From: Pustulibacterium marinum
GTDB lineage: Bacteria > Bacteroidota > Bacteroidia > Flavobacteriales > Flavobacteriaceae
Direction of reading: 5' to 3'
NCBI RefSeq assembly: GCF_900116665.1
Contig: NZ_FPBK01000002.1
Span: forward strand, 302,360-366,359
Length of the DNA stretch: 64,000 nt
In this document: in pieces, positions 1 through 8,347 of the stretch
Position numbering within the stretch: position 1 is the stretch's first letter
How the letters are laid out: every line of letters starts with the position of its first letter
The notes under the pieces: generated by a model
The model's input: the letters and a program-made list of their open reading frames with translations, nothing else
The model's database searches: none
Told to the model about the DNA's origin: nothing
Translations under genes and position numbers: made by a program

Positions 1-1008
1 TACTACGGAGATGACATTGTTCGGTTGTTAATAGAAGACCGTAAGAGTATTTACAATGCCGACCTATTCCGAAGTCTTATTATTGTAGCTATAGGCTTTG
101 CCGCAGTTTGGTTCTATGTAAAAAACACCTTAAAGCAAAATATGGTCATTGGTGTTTTGGTGATCTTGGTATTGGTAGATTTGGTTGGGGTAGATAAGCG
201 TTATGTAAGCAAAGATGATTTTGTTTCCAGCAGACGTATGTCGCACCCTTTTGAAGCTACCAGAGCCGATCAACAGATATTGAAAGATACAACCCACTTT
301 AGAGTGTTTGAGCCTTCCGTAGGACTTAATGGGGCTAGAACGTCTTATTTCCATAATTCTATAGGCGGTTATCACGCCGCAAAACCGAAACGTTTACAAG
401 ATCTTTATGAATATCAGCTTGCCAACGGTAATATGGATATTCTCAATATGCTGAACGTAAAGTACGTTATTCAGCAAAATCAGGAAGGGAGCGTATATCC
501 AACGCCAAATCCGGATGCGAATGGCAATGCGTGGTTTGTAGCTTCCGTTAAGAAAGTGAGCTCAGAAGATGCCGAAATGAAAAGTCTGGATAGCTTGCAA
601 ACCAAAACCACCGCTGTGGTAAATACCAGTGCTTTTCCGGAGGCTGCTTCGCTTTCCGAAAGCTATACCGTGGCCGATGCTCAAATATCTTTGGTACAAC
701 ATACTCCAGACCATTTGGTGTACCAAACGTCTAATAGTAATGATGGTTTGGCAGTGTTTTCAGAAATGTATTATCCACATGGATGGAAGGTAACTTTGGA
801 CGGGAAAGAAGTATCTCATTTTAGAGTAGATTTTGCGCTGCGCGGTATGCAGGTGCCCGCAGGAAACCATACAATAACCTTTACCTTTGATCCGCAGGTA
901 GTAAAAACAGGAAGCGCTATCTCTTTGGCAGGGAACGTATTGCTGGTACTTTTGGTAGCCGGCGGATTGTTCTTTCAGTTGAAACGAAAAGATCCTTCAA
1001 AGGAATAA
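1..1008 (+). CDS. YfhO-family membrane protein, C-terminal part (5' end outside window)
   Basis: The reading frame is already open at base 1 (it begins YYGDDIVRL), so the true start lies upstream. Two hydrophobic helices lie near the beginning, followed by a long soluble region with an FRVFEP stretch and an NMLNVKYVI stretch, then a C-terminal segment containing YYPHGWKVTLDG, and a last membrane helix before a basic tail. This is the known layout of YfhO-like proteins, large multi-helix membrane proteins linked in Gram-positive bacteria to glycosylation of lipoteichoic acid. In Bacteroidota they usually sit beside glycosyltransferases, as here: the next gene starts 3 bases after the stop, which implies an operon. 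The exact substrate is unknown. Confidence 0.85.
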   Translation, partial: YYGDDIVRLLIEDRKSIYNADLFRSLIIVAIGFAAVWFYVKNTLKQNMVIGVLVILVLVDLVGVDKRYVSKDDFVSSRRMSHPFEATRADQQILKDTTHFRVFEPSVGLNGARTSYFHNSIGGYHAAKPKRLQDLYEYQLANGNMDILNMLNVKYVIQQNQEGSVYPTPNPDANGNAWFVASVKKVSSEDAEMKSLDSLQTKTTAVVNTSAFPEAASLSESYTVADAQISLVQHTPDHLVYQTSNSNDGLAVFSEMYYPHGWKVTLDGKEVSHFRVDFALRGMQVPAGNHTITFTFDPQVVKTGSAISLAGNVLLVLLVAGGLFFQLKRKDPSKE

Positions 1009-1011
1009 CGT

Positions 1012-2295
1012 ATGCAGAAGGTACTCATCATTACCTATTATTGGCCACCAGCCGGAGGACCCGGAGTGCAGCGTTGGCTGAAATTTGTAAAGTACTTTCG
1101 TGACTTTGGTATTGAACCTATTGTATACATACCGGAGAATCCTACGTATCCCATGACCGATGCTTCTTTTGAAGCCGAAGTTCCGGAGGGGATCACCATT
1201 CTTAAACACCCTATTTTTGAACCGTATGCACTAGCCGGTTTGTTGTCTAAAAAGAAAACACAAACCATTAGTAGTGGAATCATACCCACTAAAAAGCAAT
1301 CGTTAGCAGAGCGCTTGCTTCTTTGGGTACGGGGTAATCTTTTTATTCCAGATGCGCGGGCCTACTGGGTAAAGCCTTCCGTAAGGTATCTTTCCAACTA
1401 TATCCAAGAAGAAGGGATTGAAACCATTGTGACAACCGGTCCGCCACACAGCTTGCACTTAATAGGTTTGCAACTGCAGTCTGCCTTAGGTGTTCGGTGG
1501 ATGGCTGATTTTAGAGATCCCTGGACGTCTATAGGATACCATTCCAAGTTAAAGCTCACCAAGCGTTCACAAGCCAAGCATAAAGCCCTTGAAAAGGAAG
1601 TATTGCAGCGTGCCGATGGTATTTCGGTGACCAGTTATACGACTAAGAAGGAGTTTGAAGCGCTGACGACTCAACCCATAAAAGTGATCACTAACGGATT
1701 TGATGCCGTTACCTTACCCGCTACAAAGCTGTCTGACAAATTTACGCTGGCTCATATAGGTTCTTTACTCTCCGGAAGAAACCCGGAAGCGCTATGGCAA
1801 GCCTTGCAAGCATTACAGCAAGAAGAGCCCAGTTTTGCAGCAGATTTGGAAGTGGTACTCGCCGGAAAAGTGAGCGAAGAGATTCTGGAAACCATCACCG
1901 CTTATGGATTGAAAGACGCTGTGCGCTTGCCCGGCTATATTTCACACGGTGAGGCCTTGCAATTGCAGCGGGAGAGCATGGTGAACCTGTTGATAGAAAT
2001 TGATTCTAAGGAGACACAAGGTATCATTCCAGGTAAGTTGTTTGAATATATGGCAGCAGCCCGACCTATTTTAGCCGTTGGTCCTGCCCAGTGGGATGCC
2101 GCAAGCATTGTAGAAACCACCCAAACGGGACATTCATTTTTGTATACGGATATGGTGGCCATCAAAAAACAATTGTTATCTTGGTATCGTCAATACAAGG
2201 CAGGTGAATTGCAGGTAAATCCAACAGATTTAGAGCAATTTACACGAAAAGTACTGACCAAGAAAATGGCAGCATACCTAGCTTCATTGCACTAA
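1012..2295 (+). CDS. Glycosyltransferase, GT4-like
   Basis: The 427-residue protein opens with KVLIITYYWPPAGGPGVQR, a glycine-rich N-terminal loop typical of GT-B fold glycosyltransferases in Bacteroidota. The C-terminal half has a Rossmann-like IGSLLSGRNPEAL segment and GIIPGKLFEYMAAARPILA, the nucleotide-sugar binding region with the usual glutamates. There is no signal peptide, so it should act at the cytoplasmic face of the inner membrane. It is tightly packed between the YfhO-like gene (3 bases before) and a flippase (5 bases after), so it probably adds a sugar to a lipid-linked glycan that the flippase then moves. Donor and acceptor cannot be told from the sequence. Confidence 0.85.
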   Translation: MQKVLIITYYWPPAGGPGVQRWLKFVKYFRDFGIEPIVYIPENPTYPMTDASFEAEVPEGITILKHPIFEPYALAGLLSKKKTQTISSGIIPTKKQSLAERLLLWVRGNLFIPDARAYWVKPSVRYLSNYIQEEGIETIVTTGPPHSLHLIGLQLQSALGVRWMADFRDPWTSIGYHSKLKLTKRSQAKHKALEKEVLQRADGISVTSYTTKKEFEALTTQPIKVITNGFDAVTLPATKLSDKFTLAHIGSLLSGRNPEALWQALQALQQEEPSFAADLEVVLAGKVSEEILETITAYGLKDAVRLPGYISHGEALQLQRESMVNLLIEIDSKETQGIIPGKLFEYMAAARPILAVGPAQWDAASIVETTQTGHSFLYTDMVAIKKQLLSWYRQYKAGELQVNPTDLEQFTRKVLTKKMAAYLASLH

Positions 2296-2300
2296 ATTAT

Positions 2301-3776
2301 ATGGGCGTAATATTTAAACAATCTTTTCTAAATACCATATCTACCTACGTAGGGTTTGCTATAGGTGCCATTAATACCCTTTTTTTATATACCAGTTTTA
2401 TGACCGACGAATATTATGGGTTGGTTGGGTATATGATCTCGGTAGCGAATATATTGATGCCCTTGATGAACTGTGGCGTGCAGAATGCTTTAGTCAAGTT
2501 TTACTCCTCTTACACACCCGGGGAAGAACGGAATAAATTTACCTTTATGATGTTTCTATTGCCGTGGCTTGCCATTATTCCGGTGGGTATTATAGGTACG
2601 CTGGGTTACCATACCATTGCAGGGCTACTCTCTCAAAAGAATCCTATAGTAGCCAATTATGTGTGGATGATCTACATTATAGCGGCCTCTATGGCGTATT
2701 TTGAAGTATTCTATGCGTGGACCAAAGTGCAATACCAGTCTGTAGTGGGGAATTTTATGAAGGAAGTACTCCACCGCGTTATTGTGATGCTATTGCTGTT
2801 CGCTTTGTATCTAGAATGGTTAGATATCCAAGAGTTTATCTATGGAATGGTGTGCATGTATATTTTTAGAATGCTGGTGATGTGGGTGATAGCCTTCAAG
2901 ATTAAACGACCTGAGTTTTCATGGGGATTGCCAACTCAGTTTAAAAGTGTACTGAAATACTCTAGCCTTATCATTCTGGCAGGTTCTATAGCCATTATCC
3001 TTTTGGATATAGACAAAGTGATGCTGGGCTTGTATATGGATATCAACAATGTAGCATACTATAACGTTGCGGTGTTTATAGCCATAGTTATTGCTGTGCC
3101 TACGCGCGCCATGCAACAGATAACCACGCCCATCACGGCCCGTTTACTGAATGAAAAGAATTATGAAGAACTGGGTACCTTATACCAGCGGTCGTCTATC
3201 AACCTATATGTGGTGAGTGGTGTGATCTTTTTATTGATCGTGTTGAACATCAAGGAGCTGTATGAATTGCTACCCGATGCAGCCTATAGCAAGGCCATTG
3301 TGGTGGTGTTTTTGATCTCGCTGGCAAAACTGTGTGATAACCTGATAGGCATCAACAATGCAATCATCTTTAATTCTAAGTATTACCGTATGGTACTGCT
3401 TTTTGGATTATTGCTGACTGTGCTTACAGTGGTATTGAACATGCTCTTTATACCGCTATGGGGTATGAACGGATCGGGGTTTGCCACGCTTTTGGCCTTT
3501 TTGATCTACAATAGCATGAAGCTTGTATTTGTACAACGGAAGTTTGGTATACAACCTTTTACTACCAAAACCTTGCATGCGTCGCTATTTTATACACTAA
3601 TGGTAGGGGCGTTCTTTTTTTGGGACTTTCCTTTTCATCCACTGGTGAATATCGTTTTGAAATCGGTATGTATTGTAGTCATTAGTGGTGTGGTAATGAT
3701 CCGTTTTCATATGTCTGACGATATCACTGCCGTTTGGAAAAAGTATAGCAAGCCTATTCGCAATTACCTTCCGTAA
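2301..3776 (+). CDS. Polysaccharide flippase (Wzx/MATE-like, MOP superfamily)
   Basis: The 491-residue, strongly hydrophobic protein has about 12-14 predicted membrane helices spread over its whole length. It begins with FKQSFLNTISTYVGFAIGAI, which resembles the first helix of polysaccharide transporters (PF01943/PF13440 type). Such proteins flip lipid-linked oligosaccharides across the inner membrane. It follows a glycosyltransferase by 5 bases, so the three genes from base 1 on form one operon. Its 3' end overlaps the opposite-strand lipoprotein gene by 23 bases. The family is certain; the glycan is unknown. Confidence 0.88.
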   Translation: MGVIFKQSFLNTISTYVGFAIGAINTLFLYTSFMTDEYYGLVGYMISVANILMPLMNCGVQNALVKFYSSYTPGEERNKFTFMMFLLPWLAIIPVGIIGTLGYHTIAGLLSQKNPIVANYVWMIYIIAASMAYFEVFYAWTKVQYQSVVGNFMKEVLHRVIVMLLLFALYLEWLDIQEFIYGMVCMYIFRMLVMWVIAFKIKRPEFSWGLPTQFKSVLKYSSLIILAGSIAIILLDIDKVMLGLYMDINNVAYYNVAVFIAIVIAVPTRAMQQITTPITARLLNEKNYEELGTLYQRSSINLYVVSGVIFLLIVLNIKELYELLPDAAYSKAIVVVFLISLAKLCDNLIGINNAIIFNSKYYRMVLLFGLLLTVLTVVLNMLFIPLWGMNGSGFATLLAFLIYNSMKLVFVQRKFGIQPFTTKTLHASLFYTLMVGAFFFWDFPFHPLVNIVLKSVCIVVISGVVMIRFHMSDDITAVWKKYSKPIRNYLP

Positions 3777-3960
3777 TGTAACCATCGGTTTCGTAGTCTG
3801 CACACAAGCCTTCTTTGCGCTCTACAAACTGATTTTCAAAATTTCCGGTAGATTCATTGTATACCGGTTCATAGAAGTCACAGTAACAACCGTTTTCATC
3901 TTCTTCTGCACAAGAGGTGAAGGCTAGTATTGAAATTCCCAGAATGAGTATCTTTTTCAT
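3754..3960 (-). CDS. Small predicted lipoprotein of unknown function
   Basis: This 68-residue product begins MKKILILGISILAFTSC, a signal peptide ending in a lipobox-like FTSC, so Cys17 should be lipidated. The mature part is acidic and carries four more cysteines (CYC, LCA and a terminal C), which could form disulfides in the periplasm or at the cell surface. The ATG at 3960 was chosen over the longer frame from 4011 because it places the signal peptide at the N-terminus. The gene converges on and overlaps the flippase by 23 bases. No family is recognised. Confidence 0.6.
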   Translation of the reverse strand: MKKILILGISILAFTSCAEEDENGCYCDFYEPVYNESTGNFENQFVERKEGLCADYETDGYITEGNCE

Positions 3961-4817
3961 GGATGCGTTATTTTTTATCAAAAATAAGAAAGTAGTGCTA
4001 CAATCAAACAAAAATTTAGGTTTCTCTCCAAGTCTTTTCCAAGTGCAGGTAGGCGTATTCCATGGTCATAAGCAATAGCATACTCGGAGTCTGGAAAGGA
4101 AGCGATTATTACCCGGAAACAGATGGGTAGAAGGTAGACAGAAGGTTGGTGCAAGGTTGGTAAGTCTATGGGTAGCCAGGCGACCGTTTTACCAAAAGGT
4201 AGCTAAGCCGGAGCATAGTGTTTGCTTACAGAACGCTTACAGGATGGTAACAGAACGGTAACAGAACATTACGAAAGTGTCCGATTTGTTTGGGTTACTG
4301 TGCATTATATCAACGTTTTAGTAAAAATGAAGTGTCCGCAACTGTAATGCAAGTGTCCGATATGATTTTGTAGGTTGTTTATTTTCAGGGTTTTACGGAA
4401 TTTAGCCTTGGTCTATGTGTTGGATGATTCATCTAAAAACCAGTGTATTATGGTAGGAAATAAATATCAGTTACTCGTAAAAAGTATCGAAAATAGCATT
4501 ACAAATTTGTGCAATTTTGTGCATATCTGTGGGAATCTGTACCCATGTGTGGAGTATGATACCATTATAGGGCCGTTAGTACGTAATGGTACTCAAATGT
4601 ACCCAACGTGACCAATTGTTACATTTTCGTAAAACAACCCTGTGTGTTTGTTGCAGTGTTGTTGCAGTAAACGATGAGTTTCCTTTACGAAAATGCCATT
4701 TTACCAAGGAAGACTGGAACAAAACTGGGACAAAACCCCTTGGGAGGTGGCTGTGGATGAGGTGGATGCTATGTGAAAAGTATTGTTGTAGGAAAAAGTG
4801 GGGGTAAAAAACTAAAA
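3961..4817. other. Gene-free stretch with short-word repeats upstream of the cassette array
   Basis: No convincing gene is seen in about 850 bases. The stretch 4120-4350 is built from recurring short words: the GGTAGAAGGTAGACAGAAGG area, GGTAACAGAACGGTAACAGAAC, and three copies of AGTGTCCG near 4276, 4331 and 4351. Two open frames (4375-4611 and 4586-4807) have no family resemblance and odd composition and look like chance. On the minus strand, between about 4015 and 4102, a short open stretch ending in LHLEKTWRET and a stop could be the tail of a decayed gene. The edge at about 4818 is abrupt, where the first cassette repeat begins. Confidence 0.6.
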
Positions 4818-4858
4818 GTGTATAAAAAGTTATATCTTGTTTATGATATAAACGAGTG
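4818..4858 (+). repeat. Truncated copy of the cassette repeat (3' third) with promoter
   Basis: This matches only the last 41 bases of the 131-bp repeat, including a TATCTTG at 4833-4839 that fits a flavobacterial -7 box, the TGATATAAACGAG tail, and GTG in place of the usual GTT. It marks the upstream border of the array; the sequence before it shows no repeat. It probably drives the thioredoxin-like gene that starts at 4877. Confidence 0.75.
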
Positions 4859-4876
4859 AGCTAACATTTGAGAAAA

Positions 4877-5464
4877 ATGAGAAAACAAAGAATACTTTTA
4901 TTATTAATTATAATTCTTACTTCTAACACAGCTTTAGGGCAAGCAACTGATTCGCTAAAAAATGCTATGTTGGAAAAAATAAAATATAGTGAGCGTTTTA
5001 AAGAAAACATCTATGAATTTAAGGGAAAGGAATTGCCAAAATTTGAACTGAATCTTCTTAATGGGAAAAAACTCAATTCGGAATCTCTAAAAGGCAAACC
5101 AACCGTTATAAATTTTTGGTTTAGTAATTGCACATCTTGCATCGAAGAGATGCCACTTTTAAATGAAATTAAGTCTGAATTAGGAAATGGAGTAAACTTT
5201 ATATCAATGACCTTCCAGAAATCGAATGAAGTTAATGAATTTTTAAAAACACACGATTTTAACTTTACTCACATCGTAAATTCAAAAGATTACATAAAAA
5301 CTTTCGGAACTTTTGGTTATCCAAAGACTCTGATTTTGGATAAAAACTTAGTCATTGTTGAAATTGAGAAAATGATTCCAAAAGACACCGAAAACGAAGA
5401 AAAAAATAAAGCGGAATTTAAAGCACAATTATCAGAAAAACTGACTGAATTAAGAAAACGTTAG
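4877..5464 (+). CDS. Cassette 1: exported thioredoxin-like (TlpA/AhpC-TSA) protein
   Basis: The 195-residue product has a signal peptide (MRKQRILLLL to about ALGQ, residue 22), then a thioredoxin fold with the active site SNCTSC (Cys85 and Cys88) and the cis-proline loop FGYPKTL (Pro149). It should act in the periplasm as a thiol-disulfide exchanger, as TlpA/ResA proteins do. The ATG at 4877 is preferred to an in-frame TTG at 4868. The stop codon lies inside GTTAGCTAAC, which belongs to the cassette end. The start, GAGCTAACATTTG, is nearly complementary to that end. The gene is AT-rich and unrelated to its neighbours, as expected of a captured cassette. Confidence 0.82.
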   Translation: MRKQRILLLLIIILTSNTALGQATDSLKNAMLEKIKYSERFKENIYEFKGKELPKFELNLLNGKKLNSESLKGKPTVINFWFSNCTSCIEEMPLLNEIKSELGNGVNFISMTFQKSNEVNEFLKTHDFNFTHIVNSKDYIKTFGTFGYPKTLILDKNLVIVEIEKMIPKDTENEEKNKAEFKAQLSEKLTELRKR

Positions 5465-5466
5465 CT

Positions 5467-5597
5467 AACAAAGATCTGATCAAAATCTAAAGTAGAAAAG
5501 AGCGGGGATTATCAATGTTGACGGAATCACAAGTTCCAACGGTAACCTTAACCTTACTCCACTCTTTTGTTCTTTCTTATATTTATAGATAAAAGTT
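5467..5597 (+). repeat. attC-like site of cassette 1 (second repeat type)
   Basis: From AAC at 5467 to GTT at 5595-5597 is 131 bases, close to the length of the other AAC-GTT intervals, but the sequence is unrelated to the 131-bp repeat. It contains an inverted pair AAAAGAG/CTCTTTT around a GC-richer middle. Its first 13 bases, AACAAAGATCTGA, recur exactly at 9778-9790 after the last cassette. Only 10 bases separate its GTT from the next AAC (5608-5610), so a gene-less mini-cassette or a doubled site follows. Confidence 0.5.
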
Positions 5598-5618
5598 AGT
5601 AATTGTAAACTTAAGATG

Positions 5619-5748
5619 GTAAGCGTTGCACAACCCCATTGTAATAGTTAGCGGTTAGTTTATACAAGTCGCTTTTGAGTGACTTTGTTTTATGAATTGT
5701 AGTGAGCCGTATAAAAAATGTGTATATTGTTTTTGATATAAACGAGTT
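5619..5748 (+). repeat. Cassette repeat A (130 bp) with promoter
   Basis: Most diverged full copy: it begins GTAAGCGTTGCACAACCCC instead of GTAACCATTACACAACCCC and lacks one T in the TTTGTTTTT run. It contains the shared AAGTCGCTTTTGAGTGACTT hairpin, the -33-like GAATTGTAG, a 23-base spacer and the -7-like TATATTG (5723-5729), and ends AAACGAGTT. It precedes cassette 2. Confidence 0.9.
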
Positions 5749-5767
5749 GTAAGCAATCTGACCAAAT

Positions 5768-6151
5768 ATGACCGACGAATTTATTCCACCAATAAAAGAA
5801 AGAACAACAGATGACTTGTTAAAGATTGTTGGAGCACCAGATAAATGGAATCCAAGAGCTGTTTTCCTTGCGAATAATGAATTGATAAACAGAAAAGTTG
5901 AGCCGAAAAAAATTCAGACCGCTAAGTATTTATCAAAAAAAAGAGAGAAGGTTGAGGAAAGAATAAAAGCCAACGAGAGTTATCAGTTTTGCGACTTTTT
6001 TTTTAACCCTTTTTGGACTTTATTTGAAATAATATTTTCGTGGGAGTTAAAAAAGGACGGATTTATTCGAAAAGCTAAACAACAAAAATATTTTCGGATT
6101 GGAATTGGAATTCTGATTTTGATTTGCATTGGACTCTCATATATGACTTAA
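5768..6151 (+). CDS. Cassette 2: small protein with C-terminal membrane helix, unknown function
   Basis: The 127-residue protein has a soluble, charged N-terminal part (to about residue 85) that includes a lysine/glutamate-rich, probably helical stretch, then an aromatic FFFNPFWTLF segment and a final hydrophobic helix of about 18 residues (FRIGIGILILICIGLSYMT). It should be an inner-membrane protein anchored at its C-terminus. No family is recognised. The unit starts GTTGTAAGC and ends GCGTACAAC, complementary in 8 of 9 positions. Composition is AT-rich. The ATG 20 bases after the repeat is the only good start. Confidence 0.75.
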   Translation: MTDEFIPPIKERTTDDLLKIVGAPDKWNPRAVFLANNELINRKVEPKKIQTAKYLSKKREKVEERIKANESYQFCDFFFNPFWTLFEIIFSWELKKDGFIRKAKQQKYFRIGIGILILICIGLSYMT

Positions 6152-6182
6152 TAAAAAACAAAAGCCAGCGTACAACAAGTTG

Positions 6183-6313
6183 GTAACCATTACACAACCC
6201 CATTGTAATAGTTAGCGGTTGGTTTCTACAAGTCGCTTTTGAGTGACTTTGTTTTTATGAATTGTAGTGAGCAGTATAAAAAATGTGTAAATTGTTCATT
6301 ATATAAACGAGTT
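6183..6313 (+). repeat. Cassette repeat B (131 bp) with promoter
   Basis: Differs from copy D at about four positions. The -7-like element is TAAATTG (6288-6294). Between copies the two middle bases of TANNTTG vary (TC, TA, AA) while TA and TTG do not, which is what a TANNTTTG-type promoter predicts. The interval from AAC (6174-6176) to GTT (6311-6313) is 140 bases. Confidence 0.93.
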
Positions 6314-6332
6314 AGCACCAATTTGAAAAACA

Positions 6333-7010
6333 ATGATAAAAACGATAATTATAGTAATAAGTGTGTTTTTAATTCTAACAGGATTTAAAACCTATAAGTT
6401 TCTAAAAGAAAACGTTAAGAAAATTCCAAAAGTAAGTTTTGAGGAACAACTTAAAACTTACAACGAATTAGGATACAAATTGAACAGCGGAATTACTAAA
6501 GAAACGTTACTTGAATCATACGACAAATCTGATTTTGAAGACGATACTTGGGTTCTTATGTATGTTACTTTAGGTTCGACAATAGAAAGAGAACCTTGGA
6601 CACCAATAACAAATGATTGTTGGCATTTCGATGCTGAATGTATTGAAGATAATGGCTCTTATATAGACATACTCGAGAATATTAAAAGAATATCTAAAAA
6701 CAAACTGAACTTTGAAAATATTAAAGATTTTGTTGACATAGATAATGAAAAAGCTTGGGTTTCTTTTGAGCTAAATGGAAAAAATCACAAATGGAATTTA
6801 AGAATTGATGATGATTGGGTTGATGGTTCTATATTCGATAAAATTAATGAGCTAAACTCGGAATTAAATAACTCTAGAAAATTGACTTTTATTGGATTGG
6901 GTCAAGATGTAGTAATTGACTATATGACTGAAAAAGAAATGATTGAATTTAAAAAGGCAACTAATGTTAAAATAAAATGGTTGAATGGAATTAAAGATAT
7001 TGGAGAATAA
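6333..7010 (+). CDS. Cassette 3: membrane-anchored protein of unknown function
   Basis: The 225-residue product starts with a hydrophobic helix (MIKTIIIVISVFLILTGF) followed by lysines, so it is probably anchored in the inner membrane; there is no clear signal-peptidase site. The rest is acidic and rich in Trp and Asp, with a region (about 70-110) containing PWTPITNDCWHFDAECIED. That style recalls small immunity-like or SMI1-like proteins, but no family can be named. The unit starts GTTAGCA and ends TGCTAAC, perfectly complementary over seven bases. It has its own predicted promoter in the preceding repeat. Confidence 0.75.
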   Translation: MIKTIIIVISVFLILTGFKTYKFLKENVKKIPKVSFEEQLKTYNELGYKLNSGITKETLLESYDKSDFEDDTWVLMYVTLGSTIEREPWTPITNDCWHFDAECIEDNGSYIDILENIKRISKNKLNFENIKDFVDIDNEKAWVSFELNGKNHKWNLRIDDDWVDGSIFDKINELNSELNNSRKLTFIGLGQDVVIDYMTEKEMIEFKKATNVKIKWLNGIKDIGE

Positions 7011-7029
7011 ATAACTTCTGCTAACATCT

Positions 7030-7160
7030 GTAACCATTACACAACTCCATTATAATGGTTAGGGGTTGGTTTATACAAGTCGCTTTTGAGTGACTTTGTT
7101 TTTATGAATTGTAGTGAGCAGTATAAAAAATGTGTATCTTGTTCATGATATAAACGAGTT
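7030..7160 (+). repeat. Cassette repeat C (131 bp) with promoter
   Basis: Differs from copy D at only four or five positions. Two of these, in the first hairpin (ATAATGGTTA here, GTAATAGTTA in D), swap which base pair is mismatched against TAACCATTAC, so the stem is kept. The -7-like TATCTTG is at 7135-7141. The interval from AAC (7023-7025) to GTT (7158-7160) is 138 bases. Confidence 0.93.
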
Positions 7161-7187
7161 ACCAGTACTATGAATTAAATCAACAAA

Positions 7188-8189
7188 TTGAAAACAATAC
7201 AATTCATATTCATACTTCTCTTTTTATATTCTTGCAGTGATAAGCAAGAAAAGGATACAACAAAGGATATCAGAAAGTCAATTATAACGTTGTCAAAAAT
7301 TGATAGTCTCAAAACAGATGATGATGTTCAAAATTTTATAAGAGAATCTAATTCGAGTTACGATGAATTCGAATTGAAAAGAATTCAAGATTTTGATAGA
7401 GACGATAAATCAGATAGCATAACCAAGATTATTGCGAACAAATTAAGAATAACGAAATCCTATTATAAAGCGGACTTTGACTACAACGGATATACAGACT
7501 TATTAGTCATTGGAGACAACAAAGATTGTTTGAGTTTTAAACCTTGTAGTTTTAATTCTATGGTAATCATGAATTTTGGGAATGATAGTTTAAAATATGT
7601 CAACATTGTTAAAGACATGCGCACATCAATAGTCCCAATCATAGAAAAAAGAAAAGATGAAACCATACTCGTAATTAACACTCCAGACCAAATAAGTTGG
7701 AGAAACGAAAAATTTAAAGATGGTTCTGTAGATAATCTTATTTATAGAAATGGGAATTTTATAGAATACAACTCAAAAGTTGTACAACACAATATTGAGC
7801 GAATTGAATACTCGACTGGTCCTTGTTTTGGCCCATGTCCAATTTTCTCTTTATCGTTAACAAACAATGGTAAATCTGAATTTTTGCCGGAAGCATTTAA
7901 TTTTGATGATGAGAGTTATGATGAAAATACTGAAGGCAAATTTATGTGCAACCTAGAAGAAAAAAAATGGAATGAATTGACAGATTTAATTAACTACCTA
8001 GATTTTACTAATCTTGAGAAGTATTATGCTGTTAATTGGACTGATGCCCAAAGTTGTACTTTGAAAATTACGTATGATAACGGTAAAATTAAAGAAATTA
8101 GAGATTATGGTCGAAGAGGGACTTATGGTCTTAAACAGCTATACCACCAATTATTTGAATTACGATTTAATCAAAACTGGAAAAGATAA
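7188..8189 (+). CDS. Cassette 4: lipoprotein with C-terminal DUF6438-like domain
   Basis: The 333-residue product starts at a TTG codon (7188) and reads MKTIQFIFILLFLYSC, a short signal peptide with a lipobox-like LYSC (Cys16). The nearby ATG at 7170 runs straight into a stop, so the TTG is the likely start. The middle (about 75-200) has FDYNGYTDLLVIGDN, reminiscent of repeat-like surface domains. The C-terminal part (about 200-333) contains IERIEYSTGPCFGPCPIFSL, the hallmark of DUF6438, whose role is unknown. It is probably anchored in the outer membrane. The unit starts GTTACCA and ends TGGCAAC, complementary in six of seven positions. Confidence 0.8.
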   Translation: MKTIQFIFILLFLYSCSDKQEKDTTKDIRKSIITLSKIDSLKTDDDVQNFIRESNSSYDEFELKRIQDFDRDDKSDSITKIIANKLRITKSYYKADFDYNGYTDLLVIGDNKDCLSFKPCSFNSMVIMNFGNDSLKYVNIVKDMRTSIVPIIEKRKDETILVINTPDQISWRNEKFKDGSVDNLIYRNGNFIEYNSKVVQHNIERIEYSTGPCFGPCPIFSLSLTNNGKSEFLPEAFNFDDESYDENTEGKFMCNLEEKKWNELTDLINYLDFTNLEKYYAVNWTDAQSCTLKITYDNGKIKEIRDYGRRGTYGLKQLYHQLFELRFNQNWKR

Positions 8190-8207
8190 ATACAAATGGC
8201 AACATCT

Positions 8208-8338
8208 GTAACCATTACACAACCCCATTGTAATAGTTAGCGGTTGGTTTATACAAGTCGCTTTTGAGTGACTTTGTTTTTATGAATTGTAGTGAGCAGT
8301 ATAAAAAATGTGTATCTTGTTCATGATATAAACGAGTT
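8208..8338 (+). repeat. Cassette repeat D (131 bp) with promoter
   Basis: Taken as the reference copy. In order it has: a hairpin TAACCATTACA / TGTAATAGTTA (one mismatch, loop CAACCCCAT), a second hairpin AAGTCGC / GTGACTT, GAATTG as a -33-like element, 23 bases, TATCTTG (8313-8319) as a -7-like element, and an ATGATATAAACGAGTT tail. The interval from AAC (8201-8203) to GTT (8336-8338) is 138 bases. Confidence 0.95.
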
Positions 8339-8347
8339 AGGTGCAAT

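Noticed and set aside
4375-4807. Two open frames before the cassette array
   Set aside because: They have no signal, family motif or sensible composition, and lie in short-word repeat DNA.
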